From: Ciceribacter sp. T2.26MG-112.2
GTDB lineage: Bacteria; Pseudomonadota; Alphaproteobacteria; Rhizobiales; Rhizobiaceae
Assembly (NCBI RefSeq): GCF_900492205.1
Contig: NZ_UEYQ01000011.1
Location: forward strand, 58,894 to 122,893
Length of the DNA: 64,000 nucleotides
Reading direction: 5' to 3'
Shown here: positions 44,388 to 54,606 of the stretch, piece after piece
How the letters are laid out: each line of letters begins with the position of its first letter
Position numbering within the stretch: the stretch's first letter is position 1
Notes under the pieces: generated by a model
What the model was told of the DNA's origin: nothing
The model's input: only the letters and a program-made list of their open reading frames with translations
Databases searched by the model: none
Program-made: the position numbers and the translations under genes

Positions 44388-46613
44388 TCAGTCCTTACGA
44401 TAGAGGCTCGACAGCGGCTTCTTCAGGATGCTCTCGCGCAGCGATGAACCGGGTTCGCGCCGGATCGACGGGGCGGGTTCGGTCCGCTCCAGCGGCGGTT
44501 GCGGCTGGTACCGAGTGGTATAGGGGTCCCGGACCGTGTCTGCCGGATCGTCGAGCCGGCGGGTGTAGCGGGGAGGCTCGTCCGACAGAGCGGTGCGCGG
44601 CAGCATGTCGGGGCGGTAGGGTTCGATCGGCGGCGCGTCGAGCCGCGGTCTGTCGAGCGGCGCGACGTCGGGCTGCGGGTTATCAATCCGCGGGGCCGGG
44701 CGCTCGAATGCCGGCTCCGGATGGCGCATGACCGGCGGGGCGGACGGGGCCGATTGCGGCGCCGGCGTCATCAGGGCCTGGCGGATTTCCTCGAAGGTGG
44801 CGTCGTGGCCAAGATCGGGCAGCGGCTCGCTCTCGGCTGCCGCCGGCCTCGGCGGTTCGCCCGTCGATCCGCCCGGCGTGTATTCGTCCCTGTCGTCGGC
44901 ATTGCTGGATCGCCCGCCGTCGAAACTTTGCTGGAAGGCGGAAATGTCGGGGCCGGCAATGGCGCGCATGCGGCTGACGATGGTGCGCAGGTCGACCGTG
45001 TCGGGGCCGTCGTCGGAGGCCTTGGCGGTGACGCCATTGGCCTTTGGCAGGTGGCTTTCGTCGACGCGGGAAAAGCGCATGCGCATCGGCACGGCGATGG
45101 CCTCGCCGAACGCGATCGCCTCGCCATTGCCGATCGACGAGATGAAGCTGGTGGTGGAAATCGACGAATCGGGGATGGCCGAGCGGATGATCTCCTGGTC
45201 GCGGTCGTTGGCAAGCCGCATGGCAAACAGCGTCGAGCACTGCGACAGGATCGTCTGGTCGAGTTCGCCGGGACGCTGGGTGATGATGCCGAGCGAGACG
45301 CCGTATTTGCGGCCTTCCTTGGCGATGCGGGCGATTGCCTGGCGGGTCGGGAAGAAGCCGAGATTGGGATCGGCGGGCACGTAGCGGTGGGCTTCCTCGC
45401 ACACGACCAGCATGTGGATCGCGCCGTTCGACCAGAGCGCCAGCTCAAACGCCATGCGGCAGAGAACGGAGGCGACCGAGTTGACCACTTCCGACGGGAT
45501 GCCGGCGAGCTGGAAGGTCGAGATCGGCCGATCGTCTCCCGGAATGCGGAAGATATGGGCGATCGTCTCCATGATCGTGTCGCTGATCGTGTTGTTGGAG
45601 AACATGAAGTGGTAGCGCGGGTCGTTGATCGCCGCCATGATGCGCATCTTCAGCGAGCGCAGCATGGGCTTTTCGCCGCGGCCCTCGAGCCGGCCGATGC
45701 GTTCGTCGATCAGTGCCAGCAGGTCGGCGATGCGGTAGGGAACGGGCGTGTCGGCGGTGAGCGAACTCTTGTCGCTGGAGCGGCGCATCAGCGCGCTCTC
45801 ATTGGCGCGGAAGGCCCGCTTGGCCTCCGGCATCAGGTCGCGCAGGATGTCGAGTTCTTCGGCGACGGGCGGGCGGCCGCGGAACAGGACCTCGGCGAAT
45901 TCCTCGAGGCGCATCAGCCAGAAAGGCAAGTCGAGCGTGTCGGTGTCGATGACGACGGCGTGCTCTGGGAATGCGGCGGCGAATTCGTTGTGCGGGTCGA
46001 GGATCAGCACCCGCAGCTTGGGATCGCTCTCGATCGCCTTGCGCAGCAAAAGCGAGACGGCAGTCGATTTGCCGACGCCGGTCGAGCCGACCACGGCGAA
46101 ATGCTTCGACAGCATGGAGGGGACGTGGATGGTCGCGTCGATACTCTCGTCCTGGGTGATCTTGCCGATCACCGCGGTGTCGCCCTTGCGGGTATCGTAA
46201 ATGCGCAGAAGATCGGCGGCGCGGATGCGATGGGCGATGGCGCCGAGATAGGGGTAGCGCGAAATGCCGGTGGAGAAGAGTTCGCTGCCGTCCTCGCCGA
46301 CATGCACTTCGCCGAGCAGTTCGACCTCGATGAGGAAGGTGTTGTCCTCACCTTCGCCCCAGTTCTTCGTGCCGGTCTGCATGGAATAGGCCAGCGCCAC
46401 GACGCGGTTCTTGCCGACCGTGATCGAGATCAGCCGGCCGACCGACCAGAGTTCGGTCAGATCCGTGCCGCCGGCTTCGGCGATGGCCGCGATCGTCGCG
46501 CGCGAACCGTTGCAGGCAACGACGCGGCCGAGGAAGCGGTTTCCCCGCGCCATCTGGTCGCGGCGATCCTGTTCGCCGGCCTGGCCGGAAGTCTGGAGAT
46601 CACTATTGCGCAA
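44388..46613 (-). CDS. HerA-like (DUF87) ATP-binding protein with Pro-rich tail
   Basis: 741 residues. An N-terminal HAS-barrel-like domain (FLGRVVACNGSRATI) precedes a HerA/FtsK-type ATPase: Walker A VVGSTGVGKSTAVSLLL near 178, Walker B-like MLVVCEEAHRY, and GIITQRPGELDQTILSQC. From about 590 the chain is disordered and very rich in Pro, Arg and Asp. HerA relatives translocate DNA and usually pair with the nuclease NurA in archaea; no nuclease gene is adjacent here. The TTG start is preceded by GGGAG. The role in rhizobia is unknown; DNA processing is inferred. Confidence 0.88.
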   Translation of the reverse strand: MRNSDLQTSGQAGEQDRRDQMARGNRFLGRVVACNGSRATIAAIAEAGGTDLTELWSVGRLISITVGKNRVVALAYSMQTGTKNWGEGEDNTFLIEVELLGEVHVGEDGSELFSTGISRYPYLGAIAHRIRAADLLRIYDTRKGDTAVIGKITQDESIDATIHVPSMLSKHFAVVGSTGVGKSTAVSLLLRKAIESDPKLRVLILDPHNEFAAAFPEHAVVIDTDTLDLPFWLMRLEEFAEVLFRGRPPVAEELDILRDLMPEAKRAFRANESALMRRSSDKSSLTADTPVPYRIADLLALIDERIGRLEGRGEKPMLRSLKMRIMAAINDPRYHFMFSNNTISDTIMETIAHIFRIPGDDRPISTFQLAGIPSEVVNSVASVLCRMAFELALWSNGAIHMLVVCEEAHRYVPADPNLGFFPTRQAIARIAKEGRKYGVSLGIITQRPGELDQTILSQCSTLFAMRLANDRDQEIIRSAIPDSSISTTSFISSIGNGEAIAFGEAIAVPMRMRFSRVDESHLPKANGVTAKASDDGPDTVDLRTIVSRMRAIAGPDISAFQQSFDGGRSSNADDRDEYTPGGSTGEPPRPAAAESEPLPDLGHDATFEEIRQALMTPAPQSAPSAPPVMRHPEPAFERPAPRIDNPQPDVAPLDRPRLDAPPIEPYRPDMLPRTALSDEPPRYTRRLDDPADTVRDPYTTRYQPQPPLERTEPAPSIRREPGSSLRESILKKPLSSLYRKD

Positions 46614-46741
46614 TGTCTGCTCCCTCGTCGGGCCACAGTCTAATGTCGCAGGCTTTAACAGGGTGTATAAGAAAGGCGCGATATCTTTGCATTTGCGGCA
46701 GGGTTGCGGGTGTTTTGGACCGGTTTTTGGGTCCGGCCGCG

Positions 46742-46770
46742 TTGACGCCTGCCATAATTCTGTCTATCAC
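46742..46770 (+). promoter_or_regulatory. Putative promoter of the ilv leader
   Basis: TTGACG (46742-46747), then 17 bases, then TATCAC (46765-46770). The predicted start of transcription falls at about 46777, almost on the AUG of the leader peptide at 46779, which would explain why that frame has no ribosome-binding site. Confidence 0.45.
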
Positions 46771-46778
46771 TTCTCTCC

Positions 46779-46835
46779 ATGAACAATTCGCAGATCCTTA
46801 TCGTGGTGGGAAAGCGCATGGGCAGGGTGGTGTAA
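46779..46835 (+). CDS. ilvL: ilv operon leader peptide
   Basis: Eighteen codons encoding MNNSQILIVVGKRMGRVV: Ile, Leu, Ile, Val, Val in a row and two more Val just before the stop. This is the composition expected of an attenuation leader that senses charged Ile, Leu and Val tRNAs. The TAA falls inside the loop of the first hairpin of the attenuator. No ribosome-binding site precedes it, so translation may start on a leaderless 5' end, as reported for the Sinorhizobium trp leader. It ends 126 bases before ilvB. Confidence 0.8.
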   Translation: MNNSQILIVVGKRMGRVV

Positions 46836-46861
46836 CCATCCGGCGACAGCCACCCATGCGC
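46814..46861 (+). promoter_or_regulatory. First attenuator hairpin of the ilv leader
   Basis: Outer arms GCGCATGGG (46814-46822) and CCCATGCGC (46853-46861) pair perfectly. Inside them GGGTGGT (46825-46831) pairs with ACCATCC (46835-46841), enclosing the leader stop. An alternative pairing GGGTGG with CCACCC is possible, giving the two-state behaviour needed for attenuation. The antiterminator itself is not fully resolved by eye. Confidence 0.7.
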
Positions 46862-46869
46862 AGACAAAC

Positions 46870-46894
46870 AGGCTCCTCAAAGGGGCCTTTTTTT
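46870..46894 (+). terminator. Attenuator terminator upstream of ilvB
   Basis: AGGCTCC (46870-46876) pairs with GGGGCCT (46882-46888), with one G-T wobble, around a five-base loop and is followed directly by seven T. It is a textbook intrinsic terminator placed before ilvB, so read-through should depend on the leader. Confidence 0.85.
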
Positions 46895-46961
46895 ATGGCC
46901 GAAACCGGGGTAGCAACCCCTTGACGACAATCCAGCAAGACAGAATGAGACGGGAAGAGGC

Positions 46962-48740
<1,779 letters not shown>

Positions 48741-48762
48741 CGATTGAAATAGGAACAGAGAC

Positions 48763-49335
48763 ATGAACGCACATCAGCAGCCCACCGGTTCGGCCTATTT
48801 CATCGCCAAGGAAACTGCCGCCGTCGAAAGCCATACGCTCTCGATCCTGGTCGACAACGAACCGGGCGTACTCGCCCGGGTGATCGGCCTGTTCTCCGGC
48901 CGCGGCTACAACATCGAAAGCCTCACCGTTTCGGAAACCGAGCACGAGGCGCATCTGTCGCGCATCACCATCGTGACGCGCGGCACGCCGAGCGTGCTCG
49001 AGCAGATCAAGGCGCAACTCGAGCGCATCGTGCCGGTGCATCGGGTGGTGGATCTCACGGTGCGGGCCCGCGATCTCGGGCAGGAGCGGCCGGTCGAGCG
49101 GGAAGTGGCGCTGGTCAAGGTGGCCGGCACCGGCGAGACCCGCGCCGAGACCTTGCGTCTTGCCGACGCCTTCCAGGCCAAGGTCATCGACGCGACCGTC
49201 GAGCACTTCATCTTCGAGATCACCGGCAAGTCGTCGAAGATCGACCAGTTCGTGGCGATCATGAAGCCGCTCGGCCTCAACGAGATCTGCCGCACCGGGA
49301 TTGCCGCGATGAATCGTGGCCCGCAGGGCATGTGA
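48763..49335 (+). CDS. ilvN: Acetolactate synthase small (regulatory) subunit
   Basis: 190-residue regulatory subunit that binds valine and controls the catalytic subunit. It has an N-terminal ACT domain (HTLSILVDNEPGVLARVIGLFSGRGYNIESLTV) and the C-terminal half with EIRDATVEHFIFEITG-like VIDATVEHFIFEITG. It starts 22 bases after ilvB with AGGAACAGAG upstream. A hairpin follows the gene. Homologues are also called ilvH. Confidence 0.96.
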   Translation: MNAHQQPTGSAYFIAKETAAVESHTLSILVDNEPGVLARVIGLFSGRGYNIESLTVSETEHEAHLSRITIVTRGTPSVLEQIKAQLERIVPVHRVVDLTVRARDLGQERPVEREVALVKVAGTGETRAETLRLADAFQAKVIDATVEHFIFEITGKSSKIDQFVAIMKPLGLNEICRTGIAAMNRGPQGM

Positions 49336-49363
49336 GCTCGGTCCAAGGCTCAGATGACAAAGG

Positions 49364-49386
49364 ACGGGCGCCTCGACGGCGCCCGT
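49364..49386 (+). terminator. Terminator after ilvN
   Basis: ACGGGCGCC pairs perfectly with GGCGCCCGT around a five-base loop, 28 bases after the ilvN stop. It is followed by a weak T/C run (TCCGTTTCC). Confidence 0.7.
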
Positions 49387-49436
49387 TCCGTTTCCGCATG
49401 CGCGCCCCAAGAAAACGAAATGGGGCCGCCGTCCTG

Positions 49437-49889
49437 CTAGAACATCGACATCTGTGCCGGTGCCGGCTTTTCAGCCGGGGGCAGATCAGTCTCGGCTGCC
49501 GCCCCTGACTTGCGCGCGCGGCCGGCTGCCGGTGCGGATGGATCCTCTTCTGCGAGCGGCGTCCCTTCGGCGGCGAGGGGCAGGGCGCCGAGGTCGGCGA
49601 GCAATCCCATCAATGCGGTTTCCACCGTCTGCTTGACCAGGGCGTAGTGTACGTACTGTCCGCGCTTGTCGCGACTGACCAGGCCGGCGGTCTCAAGGAT
49701 GGTCAGATGCTGAGACACGGAGGGCTTGGCCATGTCGAAGCGCGAGGAGATCTCGCCGGCGGTGAGGCTGGATGCCGCGAGGTATTTGAGGATCGCCCGG
49801 CGCGGTGGTGCGGAGAGCGCATGAAAGACCTGCTGCATGCGACGTTCGTCGCGGCTGGCGGCTACGCCCTTCTTCGTCTGCTTTTTCAA
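49437..49889 (-). CDS. ArsR family winged-helix regulator
   Basis: 150 residues. The winged helix is clear: VFHALSAPPRRAILKYLAASSLTAGEISSRFDMAKPSVSQHL, then GLVSRDKRGQYVHY. A Pro/Ala-rich tail of about 45 residues ends in QMSMF. No Cys metal site is visible, so it probably does not sense metals by the usual ArsR motif; SdpR-like repressors are a better analogy. Its target may be itself; nothing nearby is clearly regulated by it. Confidence 0.88.
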   Translation of the reverse strand: MKKQTKKGVAASRDERRMQQVFHALSAPPRRAILKYLAASSLTAGEISSRFDMAKPSVSQHLTILETAGLVSRDKRGQYVHYALVKQTVETALMGLLADLGALPLAAEGTPLAEEDPSAPAAGRARKSGAAAETDLPPAEKPAPAQMSMF

Positions 49890-50035
49890 CCCTGCGCTCC
49901 GTGTCTTTCGGCTTCCTCGTGGTCGGGATTTCTATAATTAGGAAATTGCCGAAACGTCTAGCCCGGCGCCCGTTGATGCTCAGGTTTTCAACTCATTAGC
50001 TATGAAGCAAACAGTCGATCATCGAGGGCATCCGT

Positions 50036-50881
50036 TCACAGCATTTCCAGCGGCGTCTTGCGTGCCGGTGGCGGGAAGGCGGTGTCGAGGGCTGACCAGT
50101 CCTCGTCGCTGATGTCGAGGTCGACGGCGTCGCGGTTCTCGCGCACGCGGGCCATATTGGCGGATTTCGGGATGGCGATCACGCCGTCGCGTTCGAGGAG
50201 AAAGGCCAGCGCCACCTGGGCGGGCGTGGCCTGGTAGGCCTTGGCGACGCGGATCAGTTCCGGATGGTGCACAAGCCGGCCTTGCTCGATCGGCGAATAG
50301 GCCATGACCGGAATGGCATGGGCCTGGCACCAGGGCAGAAGGTCATGCTCGATGCCGCGGCGCGAAAGGTTGTAGAGCACCTGGTTGACCGCGCAGTTCT
50401 CGCCGCCGGGCAGGGCGAGCAGTTCCTCCATGTCGGCGACATCGAAGTTGGACACGCCCCAGGCGCCGATCTTGCCGGCGGCCCGCAGCGCCTCGAAGGC
50501 GGCGACGGTGTCCTCGAGCGGGTGTTCGCCGCGCCAATGCAGAAGGTAGAGATCGAGGCGGTCGGTCGCGAGCCGCTGAAGGCTTGCTTCGCAGGCGGCG
50601 ATCGTGCCATGCCGGCTGGCGTTCCATGGGTAGACCTTGGAAACGAGAAACGCGGCTTCGCGGCGGTCTTCCAGCGCCCGGCCGACGATCCGCTCGGCCT
50701 CCCCGTCGCCATACATTTCCGCCGTGTCGACAAGCGTCATGCCGAGGTCAAGGCCGAGCCTCAGGCTGTCGATCTCGTCGCGGGCACGGGCTTTGGTTTC
50801 GCCCATCTGCCAGGTTCCGAGACCGAGCGCCGGAACGGTGGTGCCGGAAGGCAGGGTGACGGTCGGGATCGGGTCGTGCAT
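50036..50881 (-). CDS. Aldo/keto reductase
   Basis: 281 residues, NADPH-dependent (beta/alpha)8 barrel. Catalytic residues: Asp and Tyr in [14 protein letters not shown], Lys in FLVSKVYPW, His in [11 protein letters not shown]. The cofactor loop is [18 protein letters not shown] 50881 is chosen; the open frame extends further but the usual N-terminus [19 protein letters not shown] begins here. The natural substrate is unknown. Convergence or divergence: it diverges from the LysE gene across about 150 bases. Confidence 0.93.
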   Translation of the reverse strand: MHDPIPTVTLPSGTTVPALGLGTWQMGETKARARDEIDSLRLGLDLGMTLVDTAEMYGDGEAERIVGRALEDRREAAFLVSKVYPWNASRHGTIAACEASLQRLATDRLDLYLLHWRGEHPLEDTVAAFEALRAAGKIGAWGVSNFDVADMEELLALPGGENCAVNQVLYNLSRRGIEHDLLPWCQAHAIPVMAYSPIEQGRLVHHPELIRVAKAYQATPAQVALAFLLERDGVIAIPKSANMARVRENRDAVDLDISDEDWSALDTAFPPPARKTPLEML

Positions 50882-51029
50882 GGAGCCTCTCGTCGTCGCT
50901 TGGCGGGTGGCCAGCTTAATCGAGTGCTCGACGCTTGCAAGATCGGCCGATTGCCATGGTGACAAATCGACGATGGCGGGCCGCCTTGTCAGCGACTATC
51001 GTGCCGCAGATTTCTTCGGGAGAGTTTTC

Positions 51030-51623
51030 TTGGATACCGCGACCCTGACGGCGCTCGTCACCTTTGCCTTCGCCACCTCGATTACGCCGGGGCCGAACAA
51101 TATGATGCTGTTTGCTTCGGGGGTGAATTTCGGCTTCCGCCGGACGATCCCGCACATGCTCGGCATTGGCGCGGGCTTCCTGTCGCTCTTGATCGGCGTC
51201 GGCCTCGGGCTTGGCGCCTTGCTCGCAACCGTGCCGGTTCTCTATACCGGCCTGAAGATCGCCGGCGGGCTCTACCTGCTCTCCATCGCCTGGAAGATCG
51301 GCTCGTCGCGGACGCTGGGCGAGGGATCGATCAGCGGCAGGCCGATGACGTTTCTCGGCGCCGCCGCCTTCCAGTGGGTCAATCCAAAGGCCTGGGTCAT
51401 GGCCGTCACGGCAATGACGGTCTATGTCGACGACCAGAGCTATCTGTCGAGCGTGATCCTCGTCGGTGTCGTCTTTGCGGCGGTCAACCTTCCCAGTGTC
51501 TCCACCTGGGCGGGTTTCGGCTCGGTCTTGCGCGAATGGCTCTCCGTGCCGGCGCGGCTCAAATGGTTCAACATCACCATGGCCCTGCTTCTCGTGGCCA
51601 GCCTTTGGCCGATGCTGCGCTGA
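51030..51623 (+). CDS. LysE family amino acid exporter
   Basis: 197-residue membrane protein with about six membrane segments. It has the LysE/RhtB signature FATSITPGPNNMMLFASGVNFGFRR near the N-terminus and FQWVNPKAWVMA in the middle. The start is TTG at 51030 with CGGGAGAG upstream; no ATG gives a complete first helix. Export of amino acids or related metabolites is expected; the substrate is unknown. Confidence 0.9.
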   Translation: MDTATLTALVTFAFATSITPGPNNMMLFASGVNFGFRRTIPHMLGIGAGFLSLLIGVGLGLGALLATVPVLYTGLKIAGGLYLLSIAWKIGSSRTLGEGSISGRPMTFLGAAAFQWVNPKAWVMAVTAMTVYVDDQSYLSSVILVGVVFAAVNLPSVSTWAGFGSVLREWLSVPARLKWFNITMALLLVASLWPMLR

Positions 51624-51793
51624 CGGGCGCGGGATAGCCCATCAGGCCGCAATTCGCTCCGCTGCCGAACAGTTCGTCCGGTTCTCGAAAATGGATGGGT
51701 GCGGGCGTCGGGCGAAGCGCGCAGAGGTTGCATTCGGGCGGGATTGCCGTATCGTGATCCTGGGTGCGGCAGAACCCAAGGGCGGGGCGTGCA

Positions 51794-52654
51794 ATGATCG
51801 GCGATACGACGCATTCAATCAAGACGGATGATCCGAAAAAGGCGCAAGAAACACGCGTGCTCGCGCCGACGGAGGGCGGAAAACGGCTCGAACTGGGGCT
51901 CGGTCTGTACCTGCTGATCCTGCCGCTTCTGTTGACCTGCCTGCTGGTGGCGATCTGGCCGAGCCCCTATACGCCGCAAGGCAAGACGGTGGCCGAGCTG
52001 CGGTCCCTTTGGAACTTCACCGACCAGGTGGAAGTGCGGCTGCTGGCGATCGTGCTCGTCTCGGGCGCGCTCGGCAGCGCGATTTCAGCGGCACGTTCCT
52101 ACGCCAATTTTCATGGCCTCGGCCGCTATGAGGCGAACTGGACATGGTGGTACCTGATGAAGGTGCCGATCGGCATGGGGCTGGCGCTGTTCCTCTACAT
52201 GGTCGTGCGGGGCGGCCTGTTCTCCGCCTCGCTCTCCGACAGCGGCGCGGTGATGGATACCGCCAATCCCTTCGGCTTTGCCGCCCTCGGCGCGCTGGCC
52301 GGCATGTTCGCCAAGGAGGCGTCGGACAAGCTGGAGGAAATCTTCAAGGCTGTGTTCCGCACGGCCGAGAAGACGCCGGTGGCGCGGCCGAAGATCGAGC
52401 GGCTGGAGCCTGCCGCCAAGAAGCTGCATGATGCGGACCTGACGCTTAAGGTGGAGGGCAGCGGCTTCGATGCCAACTCCACCGTCAAGGTCGGCGACAA
52501 GAAGAGGGACAGCGTGTTCAAGAATGCTGGCCTGCTGGTCGTGACCCTGTCCTCCGAGGACCTTGCCAAGGCCGGCAAGCTTCCGATCGTGGTCGTGGCG
52601 GGTACGCAGGGCGGCGGTACCTCTGCGGCGGTGGAGCTGGCCGTCGCCGGTTGA
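51794..52654 (+). CDS. Membrane protein with C-terminal IPT/TIG-like domain
   Basis: 286 residues; no named family recognised. Three or four membrane segments lie at about 36-58, 80-100, 120-140 and 165-182. Then comes a soluble domain (~205-286, IERLEPAAKKLHDADLTLKVEGSGFDANSTVKVGDKKRDS) that resembles an immunoglobulin-like IPT/TIG domain. The ATG at 51794 follows GGGCGGGG. It is convergent with the anti-sigma gene. A sensor or envelope role is possible but not shown. Confidence 0.65.
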   Translation: MIGDTTHSIKTDDPKKAQETRVLAPTEGGKRLELGLGLYLLILPLLLTCLLVAIWPSPYTPQGKTVAELRSLWNFTDQVEVRLLAIVLVSGALGSAISAARSYANFHGLGRYEANWTWWYLMKVPIGMGLALFLYMVVRGGLFSASLSDSGAVMDTANPFGFAALGALAGMFAKEASDKLEEIFKAVFRTAEKTPVARPKIERLEPAAKKLHDADLTLKVEGSGFDANSTVKVGDKKRDSVFKNAGLLVVTLSSEDLAKAGKLPIVVVAGTQGGGTSAAVELAVAG

Positions 52655-52706
52655 GCGGGCGGTTTCCGAGCTTGTCGGGCCGGACGCGATTCCGGCCCGC
52701 CTGTCG

Positions 52707-53501
52707 TCAGGTTTCGAACTGCCGGTAGCAATCGTCGGCCACCTGCTGCAGCCGCTCACGCGATATCTCGCCCGTCACGGCATAGCCGATCGGGCCGTCG
52801 ATCCAGTAGAAGGTCTCGAGGCCCGCCTCGCTGGCATAGCGAAAGCTGGTCTCGCGGTTTTCTTCGTTGCGGCCGAGCAACACCGTGATCCGCTCGCCGG
52901 CATCGTCCTCGTACATCAACAGCGCGCCGGCCTTGCCGGACACCGGCACGAGCCGGCCGCCGACAAGTTTAAGGCCCAGGGCCGAGAGGTCCGGGATGCG
53001 CAAGGGCGTGTCGAGCCGCTTGCCGAGCCAGGCGGCAAGGTGCTGCTGCTCGTCGGCGCCGACCTCGACCGGATGGCGGATATCGCTGGCATAGATCAGG
53101 AAGGCCGAGCGCGACTGGTCGGGCAGGGCGGCGGTCTGCAGCGTCGGTTGCGGCGCGCCGGTGAAGTACGGCGGAGCCAGTTGACCGGCAATCGCGCCGC
53201 CGACGAAGAGCATGACGGCGGCGGCCGCCTGCCAAGGGCGCGCCTGGTTTCGAGCGGATCGAATATCCGTCCGATTTCCCGCCCTGGAGACAAGGGTGGC
53301 ATCTTCCGCCCGTGTCTCGGCGCGGCCGGCAAAGAGGCCGCGAATGTCCTCGTTCTGCCGCCGCCAGTCGGCAACCATCGCGGCGGCATCGGGATTCTTG
53401 CCCAGCCAGGCCTCGACCTCAAGCCGCCGATCCGGATCGAGAAAGCCGTCGACATAGGCGTGCAGGTCGTCTTCGCTGACGGGGATATTCTTGTCGGTCA
53501 T
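52707..53501 (-). CDS. Anti-sigma factor (transmembrane)
   Basis: 264 residues. The N-terminal cytoplasmic anti-sigma domain shows SEDDLHAYVDGFLDPDRRLEVEAWLGKNPDAAAMVADWRRQN, the RskA/ChrR-like type, without the HxxxCxxC zinc motif. One membrane segment (about 90-108) is followed by a periplasmic domain. Its ATG overlaps the sigma factor TGA by four bases. It probably holds the sigma factor inactive until an envelope signal arrives. Confidence 0.9.
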   Translation of the reverse strand: MTDKNIPVSEDDLHAYVDGFLDPDRRLEVEAWLGKNPDAAAMVADWRRQNEDIRGLFAGRAETRAEDATLVSRAGNRTDIRSARNQARPWQAAAAVMLFVGGAIAGQLAPPYFTGAPQPTLQTAALPDQSRSAFLIYASDIRHPVEVGADEQQHLAAWLGKRLDTPLRIPDLSALGLKLVGGRLVPVSGKAGALLMYEDDAGERITVLLGRNEENRETSFRYASEAGLETFYWIDGPIGYAVTGEISRERLQQVADDCYRQFET

Positions 53502-54061
53502 CGCGGTCTCCGCAACGAGATGATGTTGCTGTCGTTCAGTTGATCGCGCAGGCGCTGGCGGGCCCGCGACAGGCGGGACATGACCGTGCCGATCGGCAGA
53601 TCCAGCATGTCGGCCACCTCCTGATAGCCGTAGCCCTCGACGATGACCAGCATCAGCACGGCGCGGTTCTCCTCCGGCAGGCTGTCGAGGGCCGCCACCA
53701 GCCGGTCCCGCTCGAGCGGGTCGCCGTGAACCTCGGCTGCCGGCAGTTCGGCCGCCTCATCGATGCTGACGGCGGGATGGCGCGCGCGCTGGCGATAGCG
53801 GTTGCGGTAGAGATTGGTCATGATCGCATAGGTCCAGGCCTTGAGGTTGACGCCGCGCCAGTGACGCCGGTTGGCGAGCGCCTTCTCGACGCAATCCTGC
53901 AAGAGGTCGTCACCCTCGGCTTGCGAGCGGGCAAGGCTGCGCGAATAGCGCCTGAGCTGCGGCAGCAGCGCCAGCACGTCGTCTTCGAACGGGCCGGAGC
54001 CGGGGGAGGTTTCCCCCGGCTTCCGGTTGTCGCCGTCAGGGCCTTGCGGCATCCCAGACAC
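53498..54061 (-). CDS. ECF RNA polymerase sigma factor
   Basis: 187 residues. Region 2 is DDVLALLPQLRRYSRSLARSQAEGDDLLQDCVEKAL and LKAWTYAIMTNLYRNRYRQRAR. Region 4 is LDSLPEENRAVLMLVIVEGYGYQEVADMLDLPIGTVMSRLSRARQRLRDQL. ATG 54061 overlaps the 3' end of the upstream exported-protein gene by 26 bases; Met4 (54052) is an alternative. Second gene of a three-gene operon with its anti-sigma factor. The signal is unknown. Confidence 0.95.
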   Translation of the reverse strand: MSGMPQGPDGDNRKPGETSPGSGPFEDDVLALLPQLRRYSRSLARSQAEGDDLLQDCVEKALANRRHWRGVNLKAWTYAIMTNLYRNRYRQRARHPAVSIDEAAELPAAEVHGDPLERDRLVAALDSLPEENRAVLMLVIVEGYGYQEVADMLDLPIGTVMSRLSRARQRLRDQLNDSNIISLRRPR

Positions 54062-54407
54062 CTTTCACGGCGTCGCCGGTGGCGTCGCCTTCCTTCATGT
54101 CCTTGACCCAGAAGTAGAGCGGCTTGCCGTCCTTGGCCCATTGCATGGCGCCGTCCTTGCGGCTCACCTGCGAATATGCACCTTCGGCCTTGGCACCGGA
54201 AGCGGCGATGAAGGGCGGCCAGTTCTTGGCGCAATCGTCGTAGCAGTTGGAGACGCCCTTCTTGTCGTTCTTGAAGGTGTAGAGGGTCATGCCGTTGTCG
54301 GCGGCGACGGCCTGGCCCTTGCCGCTCTTGACGGTCTTGACCGGGGCGGCGAGCGCGGAACCGGCAAAGGCGGCGAGCGCGATGGTAAGGAGAATGCGGT
54401 TTCTCAT
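54036..54407 (-). CDS. Exported Yx(FWY)xxD repeat protein
   Basis: 123 residues with a signal peptide (1-21, cleavage near ALA-APV). Motifs LYTFKNDKKGVSNCYDDCAKNWPPF and PLYFWVKD are the Yx(FWY)xxD pair typical of this periplasmic/lipoprotein family; no lipobox Cys is seen, so it is probably soluble. Two Cys may form a disulfide. It is first in the operon with the ECF sigma and anti-sigma genes. Regulation by that sigma factor is expected from the promoter-like sequence upstream. Confidence 0.88.
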   Translation of the reverse strand: MRNRILLTIALAAFAGSALAAPVKTVKSGKGQAVAADNGMTLYTFKNDKKGVSNCYDDCAKNWPPFIAASGAKAEGAYSQVSRKDGAMQWAKDGKPLYFWVKDMKEGDATGDAVKGVWDAARP

Positions 54408-54463
54408 GGATGTCTTTCTCCGGAGAGGTTGCGGCAGGCGCCGTCCTGGGCTTGCCTGTGCAT

Positions 54464-54491
54464 GAGACATCGCAAGGGGTTGTTTTATTCC
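54464..54491 (-). promoter_or_regulatory. Candidate ECF-type promoter of the sigma operon
   Basis: On the minus strand GGAATA (54491-54486) is followed after 16 bases by TGTCTC (54469-54464), about 55 bases before the start codon of the exported protein. The GGAAT element and spacing suit an ECF sigma promoter, hence autoregulation. The exact consensus of this sigma group is not known to me. Confidence 0.4.
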
Positions 54492-54606
54492 CGCCCGGGC
54501 ACAAATTTTTTCAGCATGGTCAGACCCGTCGCAAACCGTTGGACGGTCGGGCCGGGAGCCGGCCTTTGCCTTGCCAAGGCGGGGGAATCCTGCCAAGCAC
54601 CATCCC

